From: Tamarix chinensis
Taxonomy: Eukaryota > Streptophyta > Magnoliopsida > Caryophyllales > Tamaricaceae
Length of the DNA: 64,000 nucleotides
Assembly (NCBI GenBank): GCA_030549775.1
Contig: CM060175.1
Coordinates: forward strand, 101,848,922-101,912,921
Reading direction: 5' to 3'
Positions 25,244-36,600 of this stretch are shown in pieces. The position numbers and the translations under genes were made by a program. Within the stretch, counting starts at the first letter, position 1; each line of letters opens with the position of its first letter. Under the pieces are notes generated by a model, which was not told the origin of the DNA, did no database searches, and worked only from the letters and a program-made list of their open reading frames with translations.

Positions 25244-28200
25244 GCCATGAGACTTTGATGTTGTTTACTTTATCCTATGATTATTCTATGTCTATATGGC
25301 ATGTTTGTAATACCCCGTATTTTAAAATTCAATTTTATTAAGCTTAATTATTTTATTAGCGTAATTTAATGTAAACATTTAATTACTTTAGTTACGATTC
25401 ATTTTATGGATTTATCGACGATTTTGACTTCATATTTGAATTTAATTAATTATTATCGTTGTGGATCATTCTAGATAAATTCGTTCACGATCATGATTTT
25501 ATTATATTCATATGATTTTGATTTTCGGTTAAAAATATGTATTTTCGTCCGTGTAAAGTTTTAGACATTTCATCGATTATTTCTCTTGTGTGCGTAAAAC
25601 ACATTTATTATAATTCTTCCGATTCCTATGTTTTCACTCTTTTTGATCCCTTCAAAATTTGTGAATCAATCTAAAAGTATTTTTGAGTTCATCCATCCAT
25701 TCTATTCATTCATGTTTCACCCTTTCCTTTCGAATCGCCAAATTGCGGAAAAATTAATTTACGTGATTAGATAAATTTAGCCGTTTTTGCTATTTTTAAT
25801 CCATTGGTCAACAAATAAATTTCAAAACCAAATATTTTTATATATTTGATTTTATAAAAATATTCCGCATCAATTCGTGACAATTTGAACCCCCGTTATT
25901 CATTTTGTGAATTTGCGGAAAAACGTGTTTCCGCAACTTACCTGTTTTTACCGCTTTTGATCGTTTTCTATCTGTCAAGGATCAAACCTACTCTGATACT
26001 TAATATTTTTATATATTTGAGTTTCTAAGATTATTCCGAACATTCATAAATTTTTATAATTTTTAGAATTCAAGTGATATTTTTCTCAATAAGTGCTCAT
26101 TATTAGACTTTCTTGCAATTTAATTAATCAAAATAAATTGCAACCAATCCTCTAACTAATATTTCAATCCTAACTAGTCTCCTAAGTAAACCAAATCAGA
26201 TTTGTAACTTGGTTACATTTCTCCCAACCAAAAAGTGCAACTAATACCATAATCATGATTCTATGACATTTCTTTTACACACTCAACCATAGCCTATCAT
26301 CTCTCTATAACCCCTAATCCTACCACTCAAGTGAGGTCAAGGTCAAACCAAAAACTCAATCCACACTCCACCATATCATATCCCAATCTATCTTTGCCAA
26401 ATCATGCGCTCCTATCTTAAAACGCACATAAAATCATGGATTGTAGTAGTGTAAAGTTGATTACTTTCCAACTTACAATAACTTGTTCCCTCCCTCTGGT
26501 TATCCATTTCCTTTGTTTTTTTTCTATGGAAAGATTGCATTGCATACTATGAATCCATATAATTTAAATCCCTGAAGTCGAACTCCTTCATGCTTATTCA
26601 TAACCAAACTTTTGCTTCCTGACCAGCTTTACAAAATCAGCAAAGTAGATTTTTTTGGTGACTTCCAGCATCTTTTATGCATCAACCTTGCCTTCTCTAC
26701 CCTATATTCTTGTTTTTTATTTTTCCTTGCATGTTATAGCTCATATAGAGACCCTTCTTACTAAGGAAATCGTTCCCCTACCCTCTCTTTTTTCCTCTCC
26801 TATCTGCCTTGCCGAGCAACCTTGGAGTTTTTGCTGCAGTGGTTAAGTGGGTTGCAGCAGAGATTTCGTGCCTTTCATCCCTTATTTTCTCCTTGTTTTC
26901 CTCCCCTTTAACCATCCAAAACCTTAATCCATCATTCCTTTGTGGTTATTGGTTGTTTTGTGGTGGTTTTCAAGCCTCCCTATTCAAGAGTAATATTTTA
27001 TATTTCACTTATTCCATTCCAATTCCTTTCTTTCCCATTTTTGTTATTTATTAAACTTGGTTTATCTAACTCATTTACCTTATATTCTTGAAGGTGACCA
27101 AGTGGGTTTAGAGAAGGAATTGCTAGATTCCTTATTTTAGCTTTGCCAAGGAGAGCTTAGGAGTTTTGGTAACAAAACTAACCTTTAGAAATATGATTTT
27201 GTGCTAGGTGTATTATATGTTCTCTTATGTGTGGATAGATTTATTTTAATTAAAAGCATGAAATAATATCTTAAAAAATATTGTATGACATGTGTATGTT
27301 TCTATCTTATGTGCTTAAGCATGAATATCTAATGAGAAGATGGTTTGTGTGATTCTTTTTATATGTTTATACCTGTTGGAAAGGTGATGAATATTTAATG
27401 AAGAAGTGATGAATGTTCAGTAGAGTCGTGCTGAATTTACAGCATAGTTGTGATGAATATGCCTGGATCCGAGTAGTTTAGCTCTCGTCCTTGCTATTTT
27501 ATGTGAGTTTTGGTTGTTTTAAATTTATCTAAGTATTTCCCTGTATGTATAATAGTGTATAGAAGCTAGGTTATGAGTTTTGGATCATTTAGAGTTGGAA
27601 TGAATTTTTTATAAGGCTTAGACATATTCAACCATGGGTACATTAGGCAATACAGATTGTTTTTGAAAGTTTTAAGTGCACCATTTTCTTCATCGGGTAT
27701 TCTACATAAAATTTTGTATATGATATGTTAAGATTTGATGTTGTTAAGAGTAATTTATGAATTTTAGAAGCTTAAGGTCATTTTTTGTGATTAAAGACAT
27801 TTTGGCCATTACATGTAAAATTCTGGAAATTTTGAAACCTAATTGAATATTATGCTAATACAATAATTTAAAATGTATAATTCTAATACTTGGGAGACAT
27901 CGATGAGTAGACTTATAGACCTTAATTAAAATAATTCATTAATTAAGAAAAAGAAAAAGAAAAAGAGAAAGAGACATTGTGAGTGTATTGAGAAATCTTA
28001 ATATTTTATCTTATTATCCTATTGATATCTCATCCTAAGAAAATAATTGGTTAAGTGTAATATCTTTTAGCATGAAATACACCTCTCTTGACCTTAAGTT
28101 AAATTAGTTGACCTTATTGACATTTGAGTCATTTATTATGTCTTTAGACTAGTTATTTAATTTAGCATTATAAGTGACCCCTTGGTTGACTTAAATATTG

Positions 28201-29999
28201 GTTATTGATCTATGTCTCGAATAATCGGATTTAATGTACATTGAGAACTAATTATATTGGGCCTTTCATGGCATGAAACTTAGGCTTTGACGCCTTAACG
28301 ATCTTCCTTAGGCTTTCATGCCTTAATGATATCCCTCGGGCTTTAATGCCTCGTATATTCAATTGGACTTTAATGGCATGATTACGGGACTTTGTGCTCT
28401 AAATGGATCGAACCTTGATTCATCTATGGATTAAGTGCGTAGGTAATATTGGAATTTGATAAACTAATTGATTTATGTTCAAAGAAGTGATTAAGAGATG
28501 TTTTAAGGCCTTATTCTTGTTCAACCTAAATCTTTGATAAGAAATTAATCACTTAAAGTGAAAGATCTTGAGTCGGGACTTGTACCACTCGGGGTAGCTA
28601 TCCGAGTTAGGTTTGATATTCACTTGGTACCATTTCGGTGTTTTTATTCTGTGATCCCGGGTGCCTTACAAGGTCCGGAGAGGCCCTTTTCTACTCTATA
28701 GGTGTCTTGATATATTTCATCCCTATATGGGGTATGCATCCTTAAGTGACTAGGTGTCCTATTATTTGGTGGTCTGGTTACGTTTCTGGGCGGGCCAGTT
28801 AGGGCTAGTACCGTTTGAGTACTATATTAGTTGTTATGGTTTCTTTGAGTCTCCGTCCTCAAGCTAATATAATAAATTGGTTGTGATCATGATGATAAAA
28901 TATAATAACCAATGGATCCCATCTATCCATGCATTCATATTACATTATTTTATGCTTGAAGGTTGACTTTTGTGTTCTCAATTAACATATATATGTAAGC
29001 ATGATATTATTTTGTTATTATATTCTCTATTGCTTTCTTCACATGGACCTCGCACTCAATGTTATCTCTTTAGGATAGTTGTGTTACTAATACAAGATGT
29101 GTACTGATACTAAACTTTTATAGATGTTATGTCACAGGTATATGATGATGATCCTGCTGACTTTGAGGAGGTTCCTCAGGTGGAGTGATGCGGGTTTATA
29201 CCCTCGAGGTTAGGGCATAGAGTTATTTCTATCCAAGGTCGCACATGTTATGTGCCCTAGATTTTGGATATTACTTTTGGACTCTTCATCTCTTTTAACC
29301 CCCTTTGTAACACCCCCAAATTTACTACTAAAAAAATTTCGTTTAAATCAAAAGGTTTAGCGGAAGCGAAAGAATTAAAACCGTAAACTTGGGGGTATTA
29401 CCGCCACACTTAGTACCAGACCGGTTCACTCCTACAGTTCTGATACTAAGTGCTAAGGCTAAACTAAACAATCGTTACGTAAGAGTCATCAAAACTTAGG
29501 TTCATAGTTAACATAGACCATTCACGAAAACCACGAGTCAACAATAGTTAAAATATCGTTAAGATTACAACTTAAGAGTACAGTTTCAAAACAAGAAGCA
29601 TAGTACAAAATATAGCTAAATAAAACAGATCCCAAGGGACCAATATCCGGATCGCCTACTCACTCAAGCCAAGCCTTCCATCCCAAATTAGTAACCGATC
29701 AAACCTGCATAGGAGGTCTGCTCCCCACCATCGGTGGATCATCACAGGACCCATTCAATCAAGGTAGTATCAGTACGGGTCTAATACTGAGTAAGGGCGC
29801 TGGTGCGCTAAGGCCAAACATACAATCATACCACTTAGCACACATAGCACAATCATATAGACAACATGCGACAACCCATAAGATAAGGTCTGAATACTTT
29901 TCTAGTGACTTATTCTTCATTCTCATGAATGATAATAAGTCCATTTCACACATTTTCAATAATCCATGTGAGCACGGGGACCCCACTATTATAGCCAGT

Positions 30000-30340
30000 G
30001 GACCGGAAATAAAAACACAGGGCATGACGCCTCTGACCACTATTCTTACCGGTGGACCGAACTGGCCCCGCCTCACATGGTGTTCCACTGTAAGTACTTA
30101 GTATTTTTCCCGTGGTTTAACTTATTTACTTTGGGTCTATCGAGCCGAGGCCCCCACTATTATCGCCGGTGGACCGGAAATAAACACACAGGGCATAACG
30201 CCTCTGACCACTATTATAGCCGGTGGACCGGAACGAAACGCACAGGGCAGAACGCCTCTGACCACTATTATAGCCGGTGGACCGGAACGAAACACACAGG
30301 GCAGAACGCCTCTGACCACTATTCTAACCGGTGGATCGGA
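30000..30340 (+). repeat. 54-bp tandem repeat block with CCGGTGGACCGG palindromes
   Basis: Units of the form GGTGGACCGG..ACACAGGGCA..ACGCCTCTGACCACTATT repeat every 54 bp. Two divergent copies near 30000-30060 precede about three regular units from about 30160. Each carries the inverted repeat CCGG-TGGA-CCGG. Fifty-four is a multiple of three, which produces an open frame, but the open frame is a by-product. Related, more diverged units are in the other LTR copies (near 37970, 39500-39620, 50220-50370, 54590-54660). Confidence 0.85.
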
Positions 30341-32005
30341 CTGGGCTCGGCTCAACAGTATTTCGCTTTACGTTATTAGTGTCTTATCCATGTATTATTG
30401 AATCACACAACACCCTTGACATGCATGCGATTAATACCCTACTACTTTCCCCTCAAAAGGGACCGTCTCATATTTTGAGACCTGTACCTCTTCTCGCACC
30501 CGACATCTATCCCCCGTAGACTTAGGCAAAGTAGTATATAGTAAGACACAAACTCCAAGGATATAGGCCATCCCAACACATATGATATCATCTCCGCATG
30601 TCCTCATCCCTCTAGGGTTCCGCCTCGGAGGCCCAAATCGGACCTATGTGGCCCAACTCTTTCTTACTTACCCAAACGTTACTTTGTTCTCTATCTCTCA
30701 CCTCATTTTTATTAGGAAATTCCCCAAATGTAATACTTTATCTCCCTAGTTTACATGTGACCGACAGACCCCAGTTGACCATCCATGACCCTAGTTGACC
30801 AGGCCAAACCCTAGCACTTTACTTCCTCAACAAGTAACCTCCCTCTTTCACCCCAAAACCTCTTCTCTCATTTAGAAACCCATACTCATCCTTTATGTAA
30901 GTGAATTCTCACTCTCAACCCCATACTCCATCCTTCCCTGATCATTTTTACCCTTGTACCCTTCAAATTCCTCATTTTCTCTCAAAACCCTAATTAGGTC
31001 CCTTAGACACTCTTACACCGACCCACGTGAAATTTTGCACCCAAGTCTCCAATGGACCCGTAACTTCGACATTATCTTATTTACTTCTCAAATCCACTTT
31101 CCTCACGTAAGATTCATTCCCATGCATAATTTAAACACTCCATGCAGACTCTCCAACCCCCACTTACACCCAAAACCCTAATAAGGTCGTTTATGCACCA
31201 ACTTACGTACTATTTTCCATACCAAGTTCCCAACTACTCCAAGACTCTCCCAAGCTCTTACTTACAACTCAAATCAACTTTTCACACGTAAGGATCATGC
31301 CCATGCAAGGTCTAATTCCCCCATGCAACATTCTCAACATCCACTTCCCCGTTGTTCTTTTATTATCATTTCATGCTACCCAAAACCCTAGCATGCATGT
31401 CCTAGAGGGCCATAACAAGTCACATCATCCACATCAACATCAAACATGGAACATGTCATACACGTATAACATAAGGCACATACAACATACCTCATGATCC
31501 ACGCTGCGCTACACAAAACAGGTTATTCATAACACATGCGTAATACACATCAACATGGCATGCTCATCATTCACCCACACACTATATCACACAGAGCACA
31601 AGGCCATAGCTTCGTCCTTACCTAACACGACACCGGTCTTGGAGCACGTTCCTACGCCTCCTCTGGATGTCGACTTGATTCGCCTATAAGAGGGAAAACT
31701 AGGGTTACTTTTCCTCCGACCAAAACACTATTCTTTTCTACCTTACCCTTATCTTTAACTTACCATTAGGGCTAATAATAATAATATTACTTTTATAAGT
31801 AAAAGTATGGTCAATATTCTTAAGGTAGTTAATCATGCTACTACTAATAAAAGTAGGTCTTAATAGCTACAATAATTTAAAGTAATTTTAATAATATTTA
31901 TTATTAACGGTAGTAGTTCAATGTTACTAATAATGATGATAGTAGTAGCGATAGTAAGGTTAGCGGTATATGAAATATTACTAATAGTGACAAGGAACTA
32001 AAATA

Positions 32006-32009
<4 letters not shown>

Positions 32010-32066
<57 letters not shown>
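32010..32066. repeat. (AAT)n microsatellite inside the nested LTR
   Basis: About 19 AAT units in a TAA-rich tract that spans about 31770-32290. A TAA tract in the same relative place is seen in the related LTRs at about 80-110 and 34978-34995. Confidence 0.95.
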
Positions 32067-32067
<1 letters not shown>

Positions 32068-33969
32068 CATGATAATAATGATAATAGTAATACTATTAAT
32101 AATAACGATCATGATGTTAAAATAATAATACTAAAGTTATAGGTCACTAATATTAGTAATACTAACAGTTATAAATATTTCAAGGTTAGGTTAAATAATA
32201 ATAATAATAATGATAATAATAACAATAATAATAATAATAGTAATAATAAGAATAATAGTAAGAATAATACTAATAATGCTACTAAAAATAATTAGCATTT
32301 GTATAATAAAGGTTTAGGGGTTGGGGAGTTTAGAGAACTACCTAGGGGTGCTGGTGGCACAGGTGGCGGTGCACGGCGCGCGGCGGCGACGGCGGCGATG
32401 TTGGGGGGAGAAGGAAGGTGGAGAAGTGGTGGAGGGGGAAGGAAGGAAAAGGAGGGGTTGGCAGGGGAAACAGAGGGTCTAGGGAGGTTGGGGAAGCTCC
32501 CTTGGTGGTTTTAGGAGGTAGAGGGAGTACTGGGAGTGGCGGCACGGCGGTGGGCGGCGGTGCGAAGGGTGGCGGGGTTTGGGGGTTAGCTTGGTCGGGA
32601 AGGGTGCTTTGCACGCCTGGGGTGGCGCGTGCAGAGCAAACCGAGGGTGAGGGAGGCTTGGGTATGTGGAGGGTGATGCAAGGAAGGGTTTTGGGGGTGG
32701 ATCGAGCGGCGGAGATGGGCGGCGACGACGGGGTGGCGATCTGAAGAGGGGACGGCGCAAGGGGTGACTTCTGGGTTTTTTATTCAAAAACCCCCGAAGC
32801 TGGGTCCTTGGGGGTTATTTATAGGCTCGAAATGGGTAAAATCGAGAGAGGGAACAAGGGAAGACAGGTCAGGCGGCGGTTTGGGGCATGCCGGCCGGCG
32901 GTGGCAGGCCGACGCAGGTCTGCCATGGCAGACCTGTGGGCTGGTCGGGAAAAGAAGAGAAAAGGTGTGGGGTGACCTAGGAGTGATGGGGGGTGTCGAC
33001 TGGTCGAGGAAGGGTGGATGGCAGGGCAGAAAAGGGGAGGGCAGCGCAGACAAGCGGTCGGCGCAGGTGGCGTGTTGCAGGGCTGGCGCGGGAGGAAGAA
33101 GAAAAGGGAAAGGGGCTGGACTGGTCGGTCCAGGGGAGAAAAGAAACATAACCGGTCGGGTGGTTCGGCGAATGAGAAGCAGGCCAGGCCTGCGTGCGAG
33201 ACGGGGGGGAAAGGGGAGAGAACCGACCTGGGCCGGTGGGCTGGCCCAGTCGGGGAAATGGGGGATAGAAGGGAGGAAGGAGAGGGGGAAGAGAAAAGAG
33301 AAAAGGAAAATAAGGGAGAAAAAGGGATTAAGGAAAATAATTAAGGAAGAAAATAATTAATATGACTTATGGGGTGAGTTATAGTATTTTTGGTAGATAA
33401 TTAAAATTTTAGTAATTTATCTTAATATATCTAATTATATTAGTTTAAAAGGGTAGCTTTTAGAAAAAATATTGGTTTAAACCTTATTTAAATAAAATGA
33501 GTATGATAAAATAGTAATTTATTTATTTTAATTTATTAAACACTCACATATAATTTGGTATACTTAAAACCCACAAAATAATTAAGTTAAATAAATTTAA
33601 AAGGCAAAATCCTCAACGTAATTAAATTAAATAAGTTTAAGAGTTAAATTATCCCTAATAAAAGTAATTTATTAAATTATAGGATTTTAAAATTTTCGGG
33701 GGATTACACCCTTATCTCTTTTTATATATTGTATTATTTGGAGCATGTACTCCATACTTTGTTATTATGACTAAATTATTCAAGTCTTTTGTTATTTATA
33801 TCTATTTCTATAAGTTTTGATTTATTTGATGTAAAGTTTTAGCCTTACGAGTAGTACGAGAAAGGTATGGACTAAACTCATACTATGTGTGGCGGTAACG
33901 CCTGCTATATTATGTTAATGCTTCCGCTTAAAAACGAAAATTTTTAGTAGTAAATTTTGAGGTGTTACA

Positions 33970-34229
33970 ATGTAGTTTGCACTTCGAGCATATTTTTAGC
34001 TTGTGAAGTTATTATGTGCAATATGAGCATGTTACCTCTTGTTAGGTATTGTGATTTACTCAGTAGAATTCGTACTAATAATACATTCGTAGATAGTTAT
34101 ATGAAGGGCATGGAATGATTTGAGGCGAATAATGGTGGCAAGGTTATGTGGAGTTCTTGGGAAAAGATTTCATTCTTGGAATGGGCGTACGAGTTTAAGA
34201 GTTAGGGTAAAGTAGTGTTGTACTTTCAA
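33970..34229. other. Flank between LTR copies, no gene
   Basis: The site is the right-hand continuation of the DNA at about 24420-25305, which the 25306-33969 LTR split. No ORF or repeat was recognised. Confidence 0.4.
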
Positions 34230-36600
34230 GTATTAGTTTTTATTGTAATAAGTTTTTCTTTAGACTCTTATATCTCTTCCAAAATCACCATAATACCCTT
34301 TACTTACAAATTTACTGTTTTGTCTTTCTCTTTCAAAATTACCAAAATACCCTTCTACTTATAAAATTACTATTTTACCCTTTTATTACACCACTTTTAT
34401 TAAGTTATCATCACTACATGAACATTAATATCACTACCCCATTTTCATCATCCAACTCCACAGACTATTATATTTTAATATAATACTCATTAGCACCCAC
34501 ACTTATTAGGCCACATTCATGCACGAATCATATTACTAAAATGCCCCTAGGGTTCACAATAATATTATTCATGAATAAATGATCACAATAACATAATATA
34601 ACATGGATAAGTACTTTTCAATAATAATCAAACTCTTCCCTTAAGCAACATTTCCACACATGGCATATAAACTAACATACTTTCCTTTTTATTAATCTAT
34701 ATAAGCAGCTACATATAATATAGTAGACAATATATATCATGCAAAATAACGTATTAAAACCCTAATATGTTAGCATACGTTTATCCATACGTTTAAGTGG
34801 GATTTAACGATCACTTTAATTCCTGCAAAAATTGAACCTTACCGGTATCCCAGTTAAATATTCAAGCTTTAAATAGCAAAATCAACACCTAAAAATAATA
34901 TCAATATTTATCATATTAGAAATAAGAAAACCCAAAAGCATAAGGCTTTATAAAACTTAATTAATAAAATACTTAACTTATTATTATTATTATAACTTAA
35001 AATTTATGAATTAAAATAACCAAGGCTTATAGCAGCTCATCCTGCTCATGCAGCATGAGCTACATGCAACACAAAAGGAGAAGGGCTCGAAGGTGGGTGA
35101 AAGAAAAGGGAATATTAGCTATTTTCGGGTTGAGGTTTTAAGGCTAAGAAAGAAGGTAGATGAGGGAGGATTTAGGGCAAGGGAAGGGTGCAAAGTTGAA
35201 GAGGGGTGTAGGTGGTGGTCGGGGATGGGTTTTTGGCAACCGAGGGCGGTGGCGGCTGCGAGGCTGCGAAGTGGGTTGCAGGAGTGGACGGCACTGGAAA
35301 GGAAGGAAAAGAGAGGGGGGAAATGAGGGGCTTCAAGGGTTAGTTTTGGCCAAAGGAAGTGTGGGGGCGGTTGAGGAGGTTGCAGGGAGTAAGTTGGTGG
35401 CTTGGGAGGCGGCAAAGGCTGCGGGATGGCGGCGAACAAAGGGGTTGTAGGGAGGTTGCCGAGAAGGGAGAAAAAGAAGGGAAAAAGAAGATGGGAGGAA
35501 GAAGGGGGTTGCGGGGTGGCTTGGGTTGTGTTGTGGTGGTGCAGGGTGGGAGCAGAAGGGTGCAGAAGGTGGTGCAAGTGGTTGTTGAGGCGGAGGGAGG
35601 TGGTGGAGCCAAAATAGGGAGGGAAAAGGAAGGAGAATAAAGGGAGAAGAGGGGGTCGGGGATGGTAAGGAGCTCAAAAAACGGGGTAGGAAAGGGCTGG
35701 GGAGGAGAAGAAAAAGAAGAGGGAGAATAGGGGGAATAGGTGGCAGGTCGGTGGTAGTGTGTAGGGTGGCAAGGAGTTGGTAGGGTGATAGGGAGAGGGA
35801 AGAGAAGACGAGGAAAGGGAGGTCATGCGTGATGGGGAGTGCATGGCTGGTTTAGCCCAAAATGGTGAAAAAATTGGATAGGAGAAGAGAGAGAGAGGGG
35901 GTGCAGTGGTGGCAGATGGTGGCCGGTGTGCTCGAGGTGGCAGTCATGGCGATGAAGACAGGTCGAGGGACGTTGGATGGAGTGTAGAAGAAGAAGGAAA
36001 GGGGAGGGGAAGCAATAGGTCGGTCAGGGGAAGTTGGGCCGGTTTGGTCGTTGGGGGAGGAAGGAAAAAAGGAAGAGGCTGGGGCTGGGGCTGGCCCCCA
36101 CGGGAGAGGAAGGAAGGAAGGGAGAGGGGGATGGGCCAACAGCCAAGATCGCAGGGGATGGGGATGCAGGTCGGCCTAGCAGTCCGAAGGAGGAAAAAGG
36201 AAAAAGAAAGAAAGGAGGAAATAGGAGAAAAAGGAGAAAGAAAAGAAAATGGGAAAAAGGAAAAGGGAAAATAGGAGAAATTAAAATAATTTTATTTATA
36301 AAATAATAGAATATAATATTTTTGGGAAATAAATTTATTTAATAATTTAATTTAATATAATTAAATATATGGGCTTAAAAGGATAATTTTAGTAAAATAT
36401 AGATTTGGAAAATTATTTCAATAAAAAGAGTACGATAAAATAACAAAATATTTATTTTAATTTATTAAATATTCCTATCCACTTTTATATACTCACAAAT
36501 CCATAAAATAATTAAATTAAATAATTTTAAAGGCTAATTTATTCCAAAGAAAAGTTATTTATTAAATTATAGGTTTTTAAAATTTCAAGAGATTATATCA
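34230..36600 (+). mobile_element. 5'-truncated LTR of the large family, plus orientation
   Basis: The tail 36270-36600 aligns block by block with 33330-33708 (AATAATTAAATTAAATAA, TTATTTATTAAATTATAGG, ending TTTTAAAATTTCAAGAGATTATATCA). A purine-rich block at 35050-36290 corresponds to 32340-33340, and a TAA tract is at 34978-34995. The expected TGTAACACCC start and hairpin repeats are missing, so about 2 kb of the 5' side is lost. The left limit is approximate. Confidence 0.65.

Larger units (their letters stand above)
29306..33708 (+). mobile_element. Nested solo LTR, 4403 bp, plus orientation, TSD CCCTT
   Basis: Starts TGTAACACCCCCAAATTTAC and ends TTTTCGGGGGATTACA, i.e. TG...CA with a short TGTAA/TTACA inverted repeat. 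The exact 5-bp duplication CCCTT lies at 29301-29305 and 33709-33713, as expected for LTR-retrotransposon integration. There is no internal region, so it is a solo LTR left by recombination. Parts in order: a terminal hairpin (TAACACCCCCAAATTTAC against GTAAACTTGGGGGTATTAC, 29308-29400), 54-bp tandem repeats (30000-30340), a gene-poor pyrimidine-rich part, TAA repeats (about 31980-32290), a purine/GC-rich block (32340-33340) and an AT-rich tail. It lies inside, and is therefore younger than, the LTR at 25306-33969. Confidence 0.93.
25306..33969 (-). mobile_element. Large gypsy-like solo LTR in minus orientation, interrupted by a nested LTR
   Basis: The plus strand begins TGTAATACCCCGTATTTTAA at 25306 and ends TTTTGAGGTGTTACA at 33969. 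Read on the minus strand this is TGTAACACCTCAAAATTTAC ... TTAAAATACGGGGTATTACA, matching the ends of the nested plus-oriented copy. Flanks are ATGTT (25301-25305) and ATGTA (33970-33974), a 4-of-5 match to a 5-bp duplication. Removing the nested element and its duplicate leaves about 4.26 kb. No gag/pol is present. The piece 28500-28720 contains the conserved AATCACTTAAAGTGAAAGATC motif. Confidence 0.82.

Noticed and set aside
30000..30340. CRISPR-like regular repeat.
   Set aside because: Units are contiguous without unique spacers, it is inside a plant LTR, and no cas genes are present.
30077..30379. 100-codon ORF with repeated HYYSRWTGT-like units, looking like a repeat protein.
   Set aside because: It is the 54-bp LTR tandem repeat. 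Sister LTRs have units that are not in frame, and the opposite strand is open too.
32299..33360. Several long overlapping ORFs (up to 198 codons) rich in Gly/Arg/Lys.
   Set aside because: Low-complexity translation of the purine-rich LTR block. Open frames appear in most frames on both strands, and the same happens at 35048-36306 and 63488-63856.
29306..33969. One 4.66-kb transposon with long terminal inverted repeats (starts at 29306, ends at 33969).
   Set aside because: The two ends belong to different LTRs in opposite orientation. 29306 pairs with 33708 by the exact CCCTT duplication, and 33969 pairs with 25306 by matching termini and a near-perfect duplication.
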